NCBI RefSeq assembly: GCF_009905375.1
Contig: NC_133650.1
Location: forward strand, 63,553,669-63,617,668
Reading direction: 5' to 3'
DNA: 64,000 nt
Source of the DNA: Apium graveolens
Lineage: Eukaryota > Streptophyta > Magnoliopsida > Apiales > Apiaceae
Shown here in pieces: positions 43,977-56,129 of the stretch. Within the stretch, counting starts at the first letter, position 1, and each line of letters begins with the position of its first letter. Made by a program: the position numbers and the translations under genes. The notes beneath the pieces are model-generated. The model was not told the DNA's origin, did not search any database, and was given only the letters and a program-made list of their open reading frames with translations.

Positions 43977-45330
43977 TTAGGATTACGATTTACTTGATGT
44001 AATATGAATCTTAATGTACTCTGTGGTTGATATTAATGAAAATATTCTTCTTCTCTATCAATTTGTTTTTGTTGCTTGATTGTTTATGTCATGATTGCCT
44101 TGTGTTTACAAATTAATTGGTTATTACTTTTCCTGTCATCATGCATGCAACTGTATGTCTCAATGCTTATGCCTAATCAAAATAGATAAATATGTTCAAT
44201 GCATTACATGTTCAACACAATCCACTCAGACAACAACAGGAAATTCAAATTTTCAATCAACAGGTATTTGTGTTAAAATGCAGCTAAAACATCTATAAAC
44301 CAAACTGCAGTTCTCCCAGATACAACAACTCAAACACAAACTCAAACACAATCCCACTCAGATGACTCTCAAAAGAAACCTGTTTTACAAAAGGACAACA
44401 ATTTCATAATGTTCTTCATGAGTATTCCTAATGCACCTTTATGTGAAAACAGTCTTCACAGAATGAAAGGTTTGAGGGTAGTACTCCTGAGGGGGAGCTA
44501 TCTAAATCCTCTCCAATTCAATTGGAGGTTCCTCACAAAGGAACAACTCCCATCATAACTCTAGCACAAGCTGCCTTAGCAGTCAAAGCTAGAAGTACAA
44601 TTGCCTATGACAATGTCATGAGAAGGGCAAGTATAGCACATTTATGTGTCAGTGTGTTGCAAGACATACAAGGGTTTGAGGTTGGTGTACATGATAGTAA
44701 CCTAGTCAAATCCCCTCCAATTCAGTTGGGGGTTCCTAACTACAAGTGAGGAACAACACACTCTCAAAACCACAGAGCAATCTGTGAGTCAAACTGTGAC
44801 TCTAGTCATTGGTGTTCTTCATGATTCATTCACCTCACAACTTCAAGCCAACATTCTCTTTTCTGATGAAATGAGTATTATTAGACCTATATGGATTACC
44901 CCTAATCATATGATCACAGACACCTCTTATTTCTGTAAGTAAAAAACAACTGAGCCTTTCATGTGAGAATAAGAGAAAAGATTGAGAGAAAAATAGAGAA
45001 TAAGAGAGGCAGGATCCTTCCTGGAAAAAGGAGAGGTAGATGAGTGTATGGATTTAGTAATTCTTGTGAGGGAACTCTGACTCTCAAAAGTCATGAGACT
45101 AGTGCAGTGAGAAGTAGTGAGACTACTTATTCAAAAGAACAGAGAGCTTAGGACTTTTATCACTGTCAGACTTTTTCTACAGATCTAAGTGAAACTTCTA
45201 TTCTATTTGATAAACTCATCACCATAAATCTCACTAAAGCTTGAAGCTGCAGACAGTGTTCCAAATGGACAATGACAGCATCTTGAATAATGTGCATCTA
45301 GCTAGATCTTTCTACCTGAAGATAATGTCA
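43977..45330 (+). pseudogene. Element C ORF3 relic
   Basis: Mostly non-coding now. Short stretches match B ORF3 around 47260-47540: QLGVPNYK after HDSNLVKSPPIQL, a GTTPIITLAQAALAVKARS block, and repeated phrases around TCTCCAATTCAATTGGAGG. The B N-terminal domain and the B C-terminal module are absent, so more than half of ORF3 has been lost. Purine tracts AGGGGGAG occur near 44490 and 45335. No product is expected. Confidence 0.65.
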
Positions 45331-45510
45331 AAAAGGGGGAGAATATATCTAAATGCCTTCCAAAACAGCTGATGGATGTTGCCAGATAAGGGAGAGAAGA
45401 ATAAATCTAAATGCAACTCAACAAAAGAAGATCAGATGGGAAGAGTTTCTGCATTTAGTTAAAGTTTTGACATCATCAATCAAAACTTGTGCATAATTTC
45501 ATAATAAACA

Positions 45511-45523
45511 AGTTGGGGGAGAT
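45511..45523 (+). promoter_or_regulatory. Polypurine tract of element C
   Basis: AGTTGGGGGAGAT abuts the 3' LTR. A second tract, AAAAAGGGGGAGAATA, lies near 45330, in line with the multiple PPTs of Sireviruses. Confidence 0.88.
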
Positions 45524-46986
45524 TGTAATATATAATAAATGATGTCAAAGATTACTGGAGCTAACAATGTCATTAGCATCTCTGATCATAATATGAAGCA
45601 AATCAAATGGACATCTGATCTGAATAGACGATTAATGAACAGTTATTTTCAGTAACCTGTTAAGCATAGGGTCAACCCTAAGTAAGTAGTATGGTTATCT
45701 AAATCTGTATTTTGTACTTGTAACAATTAAAGTCTATAAAAATGCAAAAGAGTAAACTGGAGTCTTTTTCCTAAAACAGTATCAAGCCTAAGGATTCTAT
45801 CTGGAAGAAGATCAAGAAGATCATGCCTCAGAAGAATTTTGAAGAAGCTTGGAGTTGAATAAATCTTTTTGGAGAAAAATATTCTTAGTCAAGATCTCTA
45901 CAAGTCACAGATTTAATGTTATAGAGAAGTCATTCGAGAACTCCAGAGAGTATCGACGGATAAGCAATATCTACTCGACGGATGAGCAATATCTACTCGA
46001 CGGATGAACAATATCTACTCGACGGATGATCAATATCTACTTGATGGTTGACTATATATCTACTCGACGAATGAGCTATATATCTACTCGACGGATGAGC
46101 AATATCCACCAGGAGTGGAGAAGTCAGGAAAGCTACTCGAGAACTCAAGAAGATATCGACAAGCCAATTTTAAAGAACTGAAGATTGGAGATATCGACAA
46201 GTCATTCTTTCACTAGAGAACTCAGAGTTATCGATAAGTCATAGTGAAGATGTGAAGACTAGAGATCTCTACAAGATGAAGACCTCTACAAGTCAAACTC
46301 AATATGGAATGCTAGAGATCTCGATAAGCCTATGTACTTATCGAGATGTCAAGTGTTTTATTAATTCAAACTGGAGATCTCGAAGTACAGTCTCAAAGTA
46401 CAGAATTGCAGATCAGTTCAATATCCAAGATAAACAATCAATAAACAATCCAACAGCTGGATTGACAAGTCTACAAAAAGCAGCTTGAAGAGTGTGCAAG
46501 ATCAATGGAAAAGATTAACTGATAGAGGAAGATTAAAGTAAACACGAGATGCTAAAGATATGCTAAGCCAGAAATGGAAGATTTGTTTTGATATAAATAG
46601 AAATGACAAGTGACAGTTTAGAAAAGTTAATAGCATGTTTATTATCCACTGTGTAAACCAGCAGTTAACTGAGTTATAAAGTTAACACTGGTCCTCTACT
46701 TAGAAGTAACAATTTAGATCAAATCTCTTGTATCACTCTAAAGAAGAAGCTGAGCTCTTTAACATCAAAGAGCTTAGAAATTTTGTAGAAAAACAGTATT
46801 AATTTTTAATATAAATATTAAGTGAGTTTTGAAGATTTGTGTTCTTTATTTTCTGTAAGTTTAAATTCTGCATGAACACTTTTCTATACAAGATTTAATT
46901 TACTTTGTTCAACCATTAACTTTCAAGAAAATCCTAAAATCTGAAAACACTTTTACCCCCCCTTGTGTGTGATTCATTACCTAACA
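45524..46986 (+). repeat. Element C 3' LTR (1,463 bp)
   Basis: Pairs with 31222-32685. The tandem array is at 45955-46110 (about seven units, with its own variants), the inverted repeat at 46318-46347, and the TATA box TATAAATA at 46592-46599. It ends GATTCATTACCTAACA. Confidence 0.94.
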
Positions 46987-49900
46987 CTCCTTCATCTATT
47001 CAGGGGGAGCTGCCAACACTCAATTCTGAAATTCAAAATCTAATCTCTCAAATTTCTTCTTCATTCAATCAAACACTTGAATCTGATTTTCAAATGTTGC
47101 CAACATCATGTGACAATGTTTCAAGAGACTGTGCTCACCACCCATGACCTAAATTTAGTTGGTGAGAGGCTACATGCTGGGGTAGACCTTGATTACACCA
47201 ACATAAACACAGGGGTTTCATCAGTTTTTACAAAAGACCATGTGGTAGTTTTGAAAGCACCTTCATGTGCAAATCAACCTTCACAGGTTGTAAGGTTTGA
47301 GTGTAGTACTCCTGAGGAGGAGCTATCTAAATCCTCTCCTATTCAATTGGAGGTTTCTCTTGAAGGAACAACTCCCCTCAAAACCCTAGCTGAAATTGCT
47401 CTCACAATTGAAGCTAGGAGTTCAATTGCCAATGATCCTACTATGGGGAGGCAAGTACATCACATTCAAGTGAAAGTGATTTAAAAGAAGTACAAGGGTT
47501 TGAGGATAAGGTACATAACGGTAAACTAGTCAACTCCCCTCCAATTTTAATGGAGGTTCCCACCACAAGTGGAGAAAAACAAACTGTCACAACCACAGTT
47601 CAACCTGTGAGTCAAACTGTGACATCTGTCACAAGTGGTTCTATTGAGTCTCTACCCTTCACCTCAAATCCATATCACCAACCATCCACCTCTAATACTA
47701 CTCAACCTCAACCTCATTTAATCTCTCAGTGGTTGTATGAAGCAGAAGCTCAACCTACAATAATGAATGATTTTTTGGTTGATCAGCTATCTGGACTTGC
47801 CCAAATTTATCAACAACTTCTTACATCATATATGTCTAACTACGACTATCATGCTATCATGCTTTCCTATCAGACAGATGTTTAAGAACAACAAGCAAAG
47901 ATTGTAAATGAAGCTGAACATGATGGTAATTGTGATGCTTGATTGGATAAAGACTTCAATCTTGAGATGTAAGTGGTTTTGGCCGGATTTATAGAAGAGT
48001 ACATCACCATCTTCGGGAGCAATGCCAAAACTCTAAGTCCACAAAAAGTTAATGATGAAATCACAGAGTCTATAAAGCTCAACTTAAAGCCTTTCACCTC
48101 ATTGGTAAAGCTCTAAAACTGACTTTGATTGATCATCAAGACAAGACAAGGAAACTGGTCAAGGAAAAGCTAGATGAGATCATCCCTTCTCAGGTGGAAA
48201 TCAAGCAAAAATTATCTATATTTACAGATCAAATGGACAAGTTTGATTTGTCATCTGTGGACACGAGCATCAAGAATCTGAGAGAATCTTTCATAGCCTT
48301 ACATGAAGTTATCCAGCAGTAAATCACTAGTAATAATGACATCAGGGTCAAACTGGATCAACTCCATCAGGCTAGATATGAACCATATTCTCTTTTGATG
48401 GAAGGAATTAGGGAAGATGTACAAGCTACCTTTGGCACTTCTCTATCCTTAGCATCTCAACAACCACTTTCAACATCCACTAACTTGCAAATCCAAGCTC
48501 TCCAATCTCAAGTCTCCACTTTGCAGTCAACAAACGAGTCATTGACAACTCAAGTATCACAACTCACAGCTATGGTCCAAAGTCAACATGCTGATATTCA
48601 AACCTTGGTGGACTCCCATAAGCATCTACAAATGCAAAATTCAGTCCCATTGGGAACTATCATGGATGCACTTAACATTCCATTTCCTGCACTTCCAAAA
48701 GCTGTTAGGCATGAAATCCCCTCACCTCACAACTTGCCTGCTAACAAGACTAAGGGGGAGATTGAGGCTACGTTATTAAGATCATCTGTCCAAGGTGTTC
48801 AAGCTGTTCAAAAAGGAAAATCCAAAAAAGTTGATGTTAGAATAAAGAGGCTTATAAAAGCAGTTGATGGACGTAGTCTAAGCAGAGAATTTATGAATTG
48901 TTAAAGGCTCTTAAGACTTCTCTCAACAACAACTTTTTCACATACAAAAAGACCTTGGACAAAACAGTAAACTTTTTAAGGGTGATCATGGTAATTGTGG
49001 ATGGATTTCAAGAACGGAGAATAGTCAACATTAATGACTCTGGGATAGACAGGTATATCCAGGTGTCCCGTAACTACCTTATAACAAGAAGGGCATCTGA
49101 ATTGGACATTCTGATAAATAAAGTCAACAGAGTGATTCAAGAAGACACTCTCTTGCTAAATGAATTAAAGAAGGCTCAAGTAGCTGCTTTTCCAAAAGCA
49201 TGTTTACAACCAAGCAAGGGAGTGGTATACATATGTCTAACCACAAAACATTGCAAACATTTCCAAATTCCTAAGCAATCTGTCATGGAAAACAAGAAGT
49301 TGATTATGAATTTGGAGATAGACTTCAAACAAAACAGTACAAGACTGTTGAAGATGAAGACATGATCAAGTTGCTGGGGAGATATCTGAAAAATGCTGAA
49401 ACCAATTTGCCCGAAGCTCAAATCAATACTAATGGTGACTTGGATAATGATGAGCAGAAGAAAGATGAACAAAAACCTTCTGGCTCAAATCCAAGTCAAC
49501 CTTCAAAGGAAACTGACAGCAAGATAGAAGATAAGAAGAGAGATGATAAGAAAAAGGGAGATAAAAGAAGAAGGAAGAAGAAATAAGATGGGGAAGGCTC
49601 AAAGAAAAATGTCCAGTCAATTCAAATCCAACATGCTCAAGCCACTAAACCTACAAGCTCAAACATTCAACTACCCTTGACCTCAAAGCCTAAGCTTCTG
49701 TATAAACAAACTACAAACACACTACTTAAAATACCAATCACCACTAGCCAAACCACTCTAAAGAAAATATCAAACCTATCTTCATTTAAGCCACCACTAA
49801 AAACTCATTTCAAATCTGTTAGGAGGAAACCAAAGAAGCTGGAAGTTGAAGAAAGGGCTATCTGGAATTGTTGTTATCAAACTGATTTTCTACCATTAAA

Positions 49901-50307
49901 TTGGTGCATCTCAGATGATGACTACTTTCAACAATTACCTGAGGAAATAGTCAAAGTTTGGGTTATATCATTGGGAGAAGTCAGAATCTACTATCAAGAT
50001 GGTTCCTACACTCTACTTGATAGGGGATTAATGGATACTTTTTCAGCCATGGAAATAAAGAGGGTGATCAGCTTAATGAAGGATAAGGACACAAGTACAA
50101 ATGGCATGTAGGGCTATGTTGTATGAATGGTTAGTAGTGAGAGAGGAAAGAAGAGCAAAAGCAAAGGCTGAAAAGGAAGAAATGGATATGAAGAAACTGA
50201 AAGAAATAAGAATTCACAAAGCAAGAGTAAGCCAAAAATGCCCAGCAAGTAATATAACTGATTTCCAGGTATCAATATCAAAAGAAATTTTCGGACACAA
50301 TCTTTAA
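46987..50307 (+). pseudogene. Element B, segment 4: 3' part of ORF3, broken
   Basis: This resumes B ORF3 right after C (SSIQGELPTLNSEIQ). It reads in plus-strand pieces at 47077-47484, 47550-47885, 48125-48322, 48395-48904, 48898-49365, 49362-49586, 49677-50111 and 50101-50307, with frame changes and stops between. Features in order: a Thr/Pro/Ser-rich linker; a Lys/Glu helix (48125-48322); a clear heptad coiled coil (LQIQALQSQVSTLQSTNESL, about 48490-48620); a basic patch KKGDKRRRKKK (49550-49586); and a C-terminal module with VRIYYQDGSYTLL and FSAMEIKRVISLMKDKD. That last module resembles the TDGRVYHIREN region at the end of A and D ORF3. Function unknown; no membrane segment seen. Confidence 0.78.
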
Positions 50308-50471
50308 ATAATTTATAAACATTTTTATCTATTTAAAGTAGCAGAGCGAATAAAATATTGGCTATATTAGCCCTTAATCGTAAATCAAAAGTAACGAGCA
50401 ATTTCCAGATTCACCTCTTGAATCAGGTCTTTGTCCGGTTATGTAATCATAAAACTGTTCAAGAAGGAATG
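50308..50471 (+). other. Element B 3' untranslated region, left part
   Basis: Short AT-rich sequence after ORF3, with no gene. It is continued at 60260-60385, beyond G2. GAATG at 50467-50471 and 60255-60259 is the target duplication of G2. Confidence 0.7.
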
Positions 50472-50499
50472 CTGTTAATGGGGATCAACAATAAATTAG

Positions 50500-51775
50500 T
50501 GTTAGGTCCCAATGTATTTGTAGAAGGGGGGTTGAATACAAACTATACCGTTTAATCGAATTTAGTACGGAATAAAAATTGAAACAAAATTCAAGTTAAT
50601 TAAAAATATTATTAAACATGAAATGTGTTACAACAATGGTATCGATTACAAGGGATTAATCTCAAATTAATTATCACAAATCTAGAATAAATTTGACATG
50701 AACTTTTTCTATTTTTGCAATAAAAAGAATCAAATGCTAAACACAATTTGAGATTAAGTTCTAGGGATTTTGATCCGCTAGATTGTTACACAAGAACAAG
50801 AGAATGATTTTTAATTGTTTGGATTTAACTTTAAAACTAGAAATATATGATCTTGAAATTTGCAGATGAAGGATGAAATATTTAGTCGGCTGCTTTTCTT
50901 TTTTTTGTTCTTGAGTTGTTGACTTCTGTTGTGTATTTTTGAATGAATGTTGCTTCTGTCTTTTTAACTGATTTGATCAACAGAACTTCATTGAACTGGA
51001 AAGACAATCGGCAAGACAATTGATTGAACTGGCAAGACTATCGGCAAGACAATTAATTGAACTAGCATGACAATCTGTTGAACTAGTAGAACTTTTGGTA
51101 TGACAATCCTTTTGAACAGGCATGACTTTCGGTATGACAATCTGATTGTCATACCAGTTCATTTGATTGTCATGCTGAATTAATATTGAATATAAATTCA
51201 AAATCAATTCTGAAAATTCCTAATATTAATTCTGAATTAATTAATCAATTAATTCAATTAACAAATAAATTAATCTTTGCAGATATAATTTATTTTCTTA
51301 ATTAAATTATATGACTTAATTAATTAATAGAGAATTAATACTACTCTTGAACATCAACCATTCTTCTGAAAATCACTGAAAATTATGAATCAGTTCCACC
51401 ACTTCAATATTGACACTCGATGTACTGTCTGGTTCATGAGTGACTAACTTCCGTGACGTTTCTTCATGTCTTGACTTTGATCACTTGATTTTCTTCAGAT
51501 TAAATCACTGTAATTATCTGATACCCTGACGAGATCTCTGTCACTTGATTAAATCCACAATCTTGATTTATATCACTGAGGCTTGATCAATTTCTTGAAC
51601 TTCTTCCAGTGAAGTAATTTCTCAAGTCTGTAGATGAACATTATTTCTGAATCCTTTGACAGATGTTACTTTGAGAGATCTCTTTGACGATAGATCCACT
51701 ATTTACTTGTTACATTCTTATTTGAGTTGAGTTAAATCCTCGAATAAACGAATAGGCTATAACATATGCCTTTCA
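50500..51775 (-). repeat. Element E2 3' LTR (1,276 bp)
   Basis: Begins TGTTAGGTCCCAATG on the plus strand and ends ATATGCCTTTCA. It holds GACAATC-rich units (50995-51160) and a 12-bp inverted repeat with a one-base centre (51131-51155). A PPT with GGGGGAGAT follows on the minus strand at about 51776-51790. Confidence 0.94.
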
Positions 51776-52299
51776 ATCTCCCCCTATTTGTTTGTTATAT
51801 AATAACAACAAATACTTAGAGGATAACTCAACTAACAAATAAGAAAAAGATATAAACAGTAATGCAAAGTAAATAGGTTCTGGATAATATTTAACATTTT
51901 CCAGATTCCAAATAGATGTTCCTCTAGACTGAACATATCTTCAAGTAGTTTCATCTTCTTTTGTACAACCACATTTCCCGTTGAGAACCGCATATCTCTC
52001 TTGCTTCTCCCCCTATGAGAAACAACTGCTTAAAGGAGATCACCTTCGTTTACCACATCTCCCGTACAATAGGATCCACAGATAAAGATCAATGGTACTC
52101 CCCTTTTGGAAAACAGCTTCTTCCCTTACTAGAAAATCACCTTGTGTTTACCACCTCTCCCGTACAATAGGATCTGTAGTTACAAACAACAATGGTCTGG
52201 TGTAGTGTATATATGTAGGATCTTTTTCTTCCTCTCTGCTATTTCTCCCACTTAGTTGAGGAATCCTCCAAACTATTACTTAAGCTTTTATCTCCCCCT
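51776..52299 (-). other. E2 3' untranslated region with several purine tracts
   Basis: No gene. Like E1, it has purine tracts on the minus strand near 51780, 52005, 52100 and 52290, and a twice-repeated CTCCCGTACAATAGGATC phrase (about 52068 and 52157). Confidence 0.6.
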
Positions 52300-53380
52300 T
52301 AGAGAAGGAGTGTATTCCATTTTCTGAAGGAGTTCTCATTTTTCACTTGGTTGAAAAAGAAATAACAAGTAGTTTCTCTTTCTTCCTCACTGTGAGTGTG
52401 TGATTCTGTTTTAGTGTACCTCACATTGTTTCACTCTTCTCTCTACTCGTGTTTACACTCATTCTCACAAGTGTATCACTCCTCTCATAGCTCCAAAATT
52501 CAGCTGTACCTGCAAGGAAAATCACCTTAGCCATCCTTAAGGAGGTCACAGGTGGTGCAATGGGAGTTCGCAAATCCCCATCCTTGTTAAACTCGTCAGA
52601 TGAATCTGAGTCATAATCTACAAGTTGCTAGTTTCCCTTTTAGGGTTCCAGATTTGAATTCTGGGAAGGTAAACAATGATCCAACGAATTTAGCATAAAG
52701 ATCAAAGTTCCCTTCTAATGTCTGTGAAGACATTTCCTTGTAACTCATCAAGTAATATCTGAATCATTGTCAACAAGTTGCCGATCTGCGCCTATGTCAG
52801 ATCCACTATCCGTAGATGCATTCAGGGGATTTAAGCATGGGGAGGTAGACACTGACCACTGACATGTGGCTTTTGGATCAGTATCCTCTCCTAACACCTG
52901 TAAAGGCAATTGGTCCATTAAAGAACCTTGAACAATCGAGTCTGACCTTAAAATGGTCGAATCTCTTATTTCCGTCAACTCCTCCTTTGTGTTGTAACCT
53001 TTCCTTGTGCATCAAGAATTGTTTATGTTTGAGGTGGTGACACTACATCGGATACCTTGGCCGACAAGCAAATTTCAATAGACGCACCCTGTTGAGAGAA
53101 TGAATCTAGTAACTGTTTTTTGCCTTTTCAGCCATTACATCTTTTTGAGAAGATGTATGGGGGCTAGCAGTTGTCTCGGTTTAAATACTACTCATCTTTG
53201 TAGGAGACAGAGCTGCTGGGTTGACTTCAGAACCTTCCTTATGTGGTGCACCAAGGCACTATCTCCCTCACGCTCATTCACACTTCATTTTAGTGGTAAG
53301 AGAGTGTTGGTTGGTTCTGTTTCTGTGTTTGTCTTTACAATCTGGGATAGAAGTTGTGGGTTTTCAACCTCATGACTGTC
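52300..53380 (-). pseudogene. E2 degraded ORF3-like remnant
   Basis: Matches E1 25166-26240. The best open piece is 52978-52748 (76 codons), with the same length and frame as in E1 and only scattered substitutions. Downstream the RTPIAPPVTSLRMAKV stretch is still readable near 52570. No recognised domain. Confidence 0.5.
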
Positions 53381-53599
53381 AATGAAAGAAAGCCATTGGA
53401 GACTAAACCTGTATCATAGAACATATGGCAATATAGAGATACAATGTACTTAAGATCGATAATGAATGAAAATTATACATTTAATCTTTTGAGAGAAATG
53501 ATGTACAATAGTGATTTCAAAAGATTTTAAATGAAATAAGAAATCACTAATGTTGAAAGAAGTTTGAGTTCAATGATAACATTACCAGCTTGCTAACAG
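53381..53599 (-). other. E2 pol-deletion zone
   Basis: A short non-coding bridge between the protease fragment and the ORF3-like remnant. Integrase, RT and RNase H are absent. An extra stretch with AATGTATAATTTTCATTC (near 53450) is not in E1. Confidence 0.5.
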
Positions 53600-53735
53600 C
53601 CATATCCCTCAGTTAAACCTTTGCTGTTATCTCCAAAGGTAATCACTGGGCCAGCTTTCTTAACCACATTTGATAGTAGGGCTCTATCTCCGGTCATATG
53701 TCTTGACGATCCACTGTCAAGAATCCACACTACCG
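53600..53735 (-). pseudogene. pol: E2 protease fragment
   Basis: The minus strand has VWILDSGSSRHMTGDRALLS starting at 53730. It is then frameshifted, with later homologous pieces to about 53600. It lies in the +1 frame relative to gag. TGCAGGGCA at 53759-53751 lies between, as in E1. Confidence 0.78.
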
Positions 53736-53770
53736 GTTCAACCTATTTAATGCCCTGCAATACAAATGGA

Positions 53771-56035
53771 TTAAACCTTCTTCGGAACCCAAACTTGGTT
53801 GGGCCCGACATACTTGTAGAATTGACATTTGTCAGGGAAAATGACATTCTTAACTTTAATGTTCTCAACTTTCTCAATGACTGGACATTTGACCTTGTAA
53901 ATAGCCTTAACAAATTTCTGTTTAGGCTTAGGCACAAATGTCTCCTTTCTAGCCTTAGAAGGACTAGCAGTCTTAGACCTATCATGCTTCTTATTATTCA
54001 CATGCTGACGAGGAGTAGTCTTATCACTAGAAACATGCTTACCATTAAAATAAGCATACATCAAATTAAAAGCACAAGACATACAATTAGGAACACCACA
54101 TACTTTATGAGAGGAATTAACAACATGCAAATTATGCATGGTAGACATGGCATTTTTGTTATCCAACTCATGTATGTCTGAGTTAGTCTCAGTTGCTTTC
54201 ACAACTTTGACTGGAACTTTCAACACACTTGACATGGAAATAACCTTCTCATTAGCATGATCTTTGGCACGTATTTCTTCTTGAATAATAAAGGAGGTCT
54301 CATCAAATGGTTCAGCAATTGATCCTTTATAGAGGGCTTTACCAACACCCTTAAGCACATGTGGTACTTCCCTACCTTTAGCACAGACATGAGGAGGGGA
54401 GTTTATGCCTAATTCTCCAATAGCAGCATTGTAATCAAAACCTATTCCAGATGTTTGATTAACAGCTTGCTTACTGTAGAACTCTTTAGCCTTCGAACAA
54501 GAATTGAAGTAAGCTTTAACCTTAGTATCAAGACCGGTGATCTTGTCTTTGAGAATAGTTTCGAGTTGTCTATAATAGTTAACTCTATTCTCTAGAAAAG
54601 ATACTTGTTCTTTTAATTTGTCTTGATTAAAGTGCACAAGTCTTAATTCATTGACCTCTTTCTCAAGGTCTTTCATCTGCTGACTTAACAGTTCATTATC
54701 ACGACGAGCACAATCTAAGGAACCTTCTAGATGATAAACTAATTCAGCATCTATAAATTTTACCTCTTTTCTTGATAATGAAGTGTTTCCATCAATAGCC
54801 ATAAGAGCAAGATTTCCTTCTTCTTCATCTTCACTATCAGTATCATCCCAGCTTCTCCCCTTTGCCAGATAAGCCCTTTCAGAGTTACTCTTCTGATTTG
54901 AATCATAAGAGTTCTTCCTTACTTGCTTTGGCTTCCTGCATTCTGTGGCAAAGTGTCCCAACTCATTGCAGTTACATCATCTAATGGTGCTCCGATCAAC
55001 TATCCCTGTTTTGTATCCACCACTACTGGTGTTAGAGGATGAAGATCCACCTGTCTGGAATCTGTTGTAGTTGGACTTGTACTTGAACTTGGGATTTCTC
55101 TTGAATCTGATATTGGAGAATCTCTTGACAATTTGGGCCATTGACTCATCTTCCAATTGCTCCAGCTCTTCCAAGGAGTAAAAATCATCACTGGATTGAT
55201 TTGTAGTAGGAGGATCATATTCTGCTACTAATACATTTTCCTCAGCCTTGGAATACTGTACCATTCTCTCTGACTGTTGAGATTGTTGTTGTTGTTGTTG
55301 TTGACCTTCAGCTACTAGAGCAGTAGACGTGTTGACCACTCTACCTTTCTCGTGGACTTCCTTCTGCTGAATCTGCTCCAACTCGTAGGTTTTTAATACA
55401 TCATAGAGTCTATCCAAAGAAATCTCACTCAGATCTCTAGCTTCTCTTATGGCAGTGATTCTATGTTGAAGATGAGTTGGCAGTGTTAAAAGGAATTTTT
55501 TGTTGACCTCCCTGATTGAATAATATTTTCCATTTATGTTCAGGTTGTTGATCAATGCATTGTACCTCTCAAACACTTCAGTAATTCCTTCTCCTGGATT
55601 GGATTTAAAATGTTCATACTCAGAGGTTAGGATCTCTAACTTGTTCTCCCTAACTTCCTCTGTGCCTTCATTAATCACCTCAATAGTTTCCCACATGTGT
55701 TTGGAATTTTTACAGTTCATCACATGTCTGTTCATCAAGGGATCAAGGGAATCAATTAAAATTAATTGAAGGCTGGCATCCAAGGAGGCTTCTTCCTTTT
55801 CAGCAGGAGTAAAATCTTCAGGCTCTTTTGCATAGGTTCTAGCTTTGGTAATCACAACATCATCTACTATAACCTCTGGTTCAATAACCATCGGAATTTT
55901 TGGACCCTTCTTTAACAAGTTCAGATATTTGGGATTTGCCACTTGTAAAAACAAGAGCATCTTCTTCTTTCACATAATATAATTTTCTTTATCAAATAGT
56001 GGAATTTTAACGGTTCTAACTTTTTGTGAAGTCAT
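53771..56035 (-). pseudogene. gag: E2 gag: full length with two nonsense codons
   Basis: Start MTSQKVRTVKIPLFDKENY at 56035, end WVPKKV at 53771, in one frame. A TGA near 55970 replaces the Trp of YIMWKKK. A second TGA near 54977 replaces the first Cys of the zinc knuckle (E1: CYNCNELGHFATEC). Everything else is highly similar to E1 Gag, including the Gln run, the long coiled-coil-like helix and CGVPNCMSC. A 10-codon insertion (YDSNQKSNSE region) lies after KQVRKNS compared with E1. The lack of frameshifts suggests the copy was intact when it inserted. Confidence 0.9.
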
Positions 56036-56114
56036 TATGAATTTTTGAATAAAAAAAATCTAGGAGTTAAAAAATCACAAAAGTCTAGGATCTTGATTTG
56101 TTCGTTAATCAGAA

Positions 56115-56127
56115 GGCTCTGATACCA
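56115..56127 (-). promoter_or_regulatory. Primer-binding site of E2 (tRNA-iMet)
   Basis: The minus strand reads TGGTATCAGAGCC two bases after the 5' LTR. Confidence 0.95.
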
Positions 56128-56129
56128 AT

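Larger units (their letters stand above)
31222..46986 (+). mobile_element. Element C: Sirevirus-like Ty1/copia retrotransposon, itself carrying a gypsy-type solo LTR
   Basis: This spans 15.8 kb on the plus strand. The 5' LTR is 31222-32685 and the 3' LTR is 45524-46986. The PBS abuts the first and a PPT abuts the second. The target duplication is CTCCC at 31217-31221 and CTCCT at 46987-46991, with one mismatch, compatible with age. Gag, PR, IN, RT, RNase H, ORF2 and an ORF3 relic are present, all but ORF2 broken. Without G1 the element is about 11.9 kb. The LTRs differ at roughly 6% of positions in the first 250 bases, so it is older than E1. Its proteins are closest to B. Confidence 0.92.

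Noticed and set aside
53621..54181. A 186-codon plus-strand ORF
   Set aside because: It is antisense to E2 gag. The matching antisense reading in E1 is broken, so there is no support.
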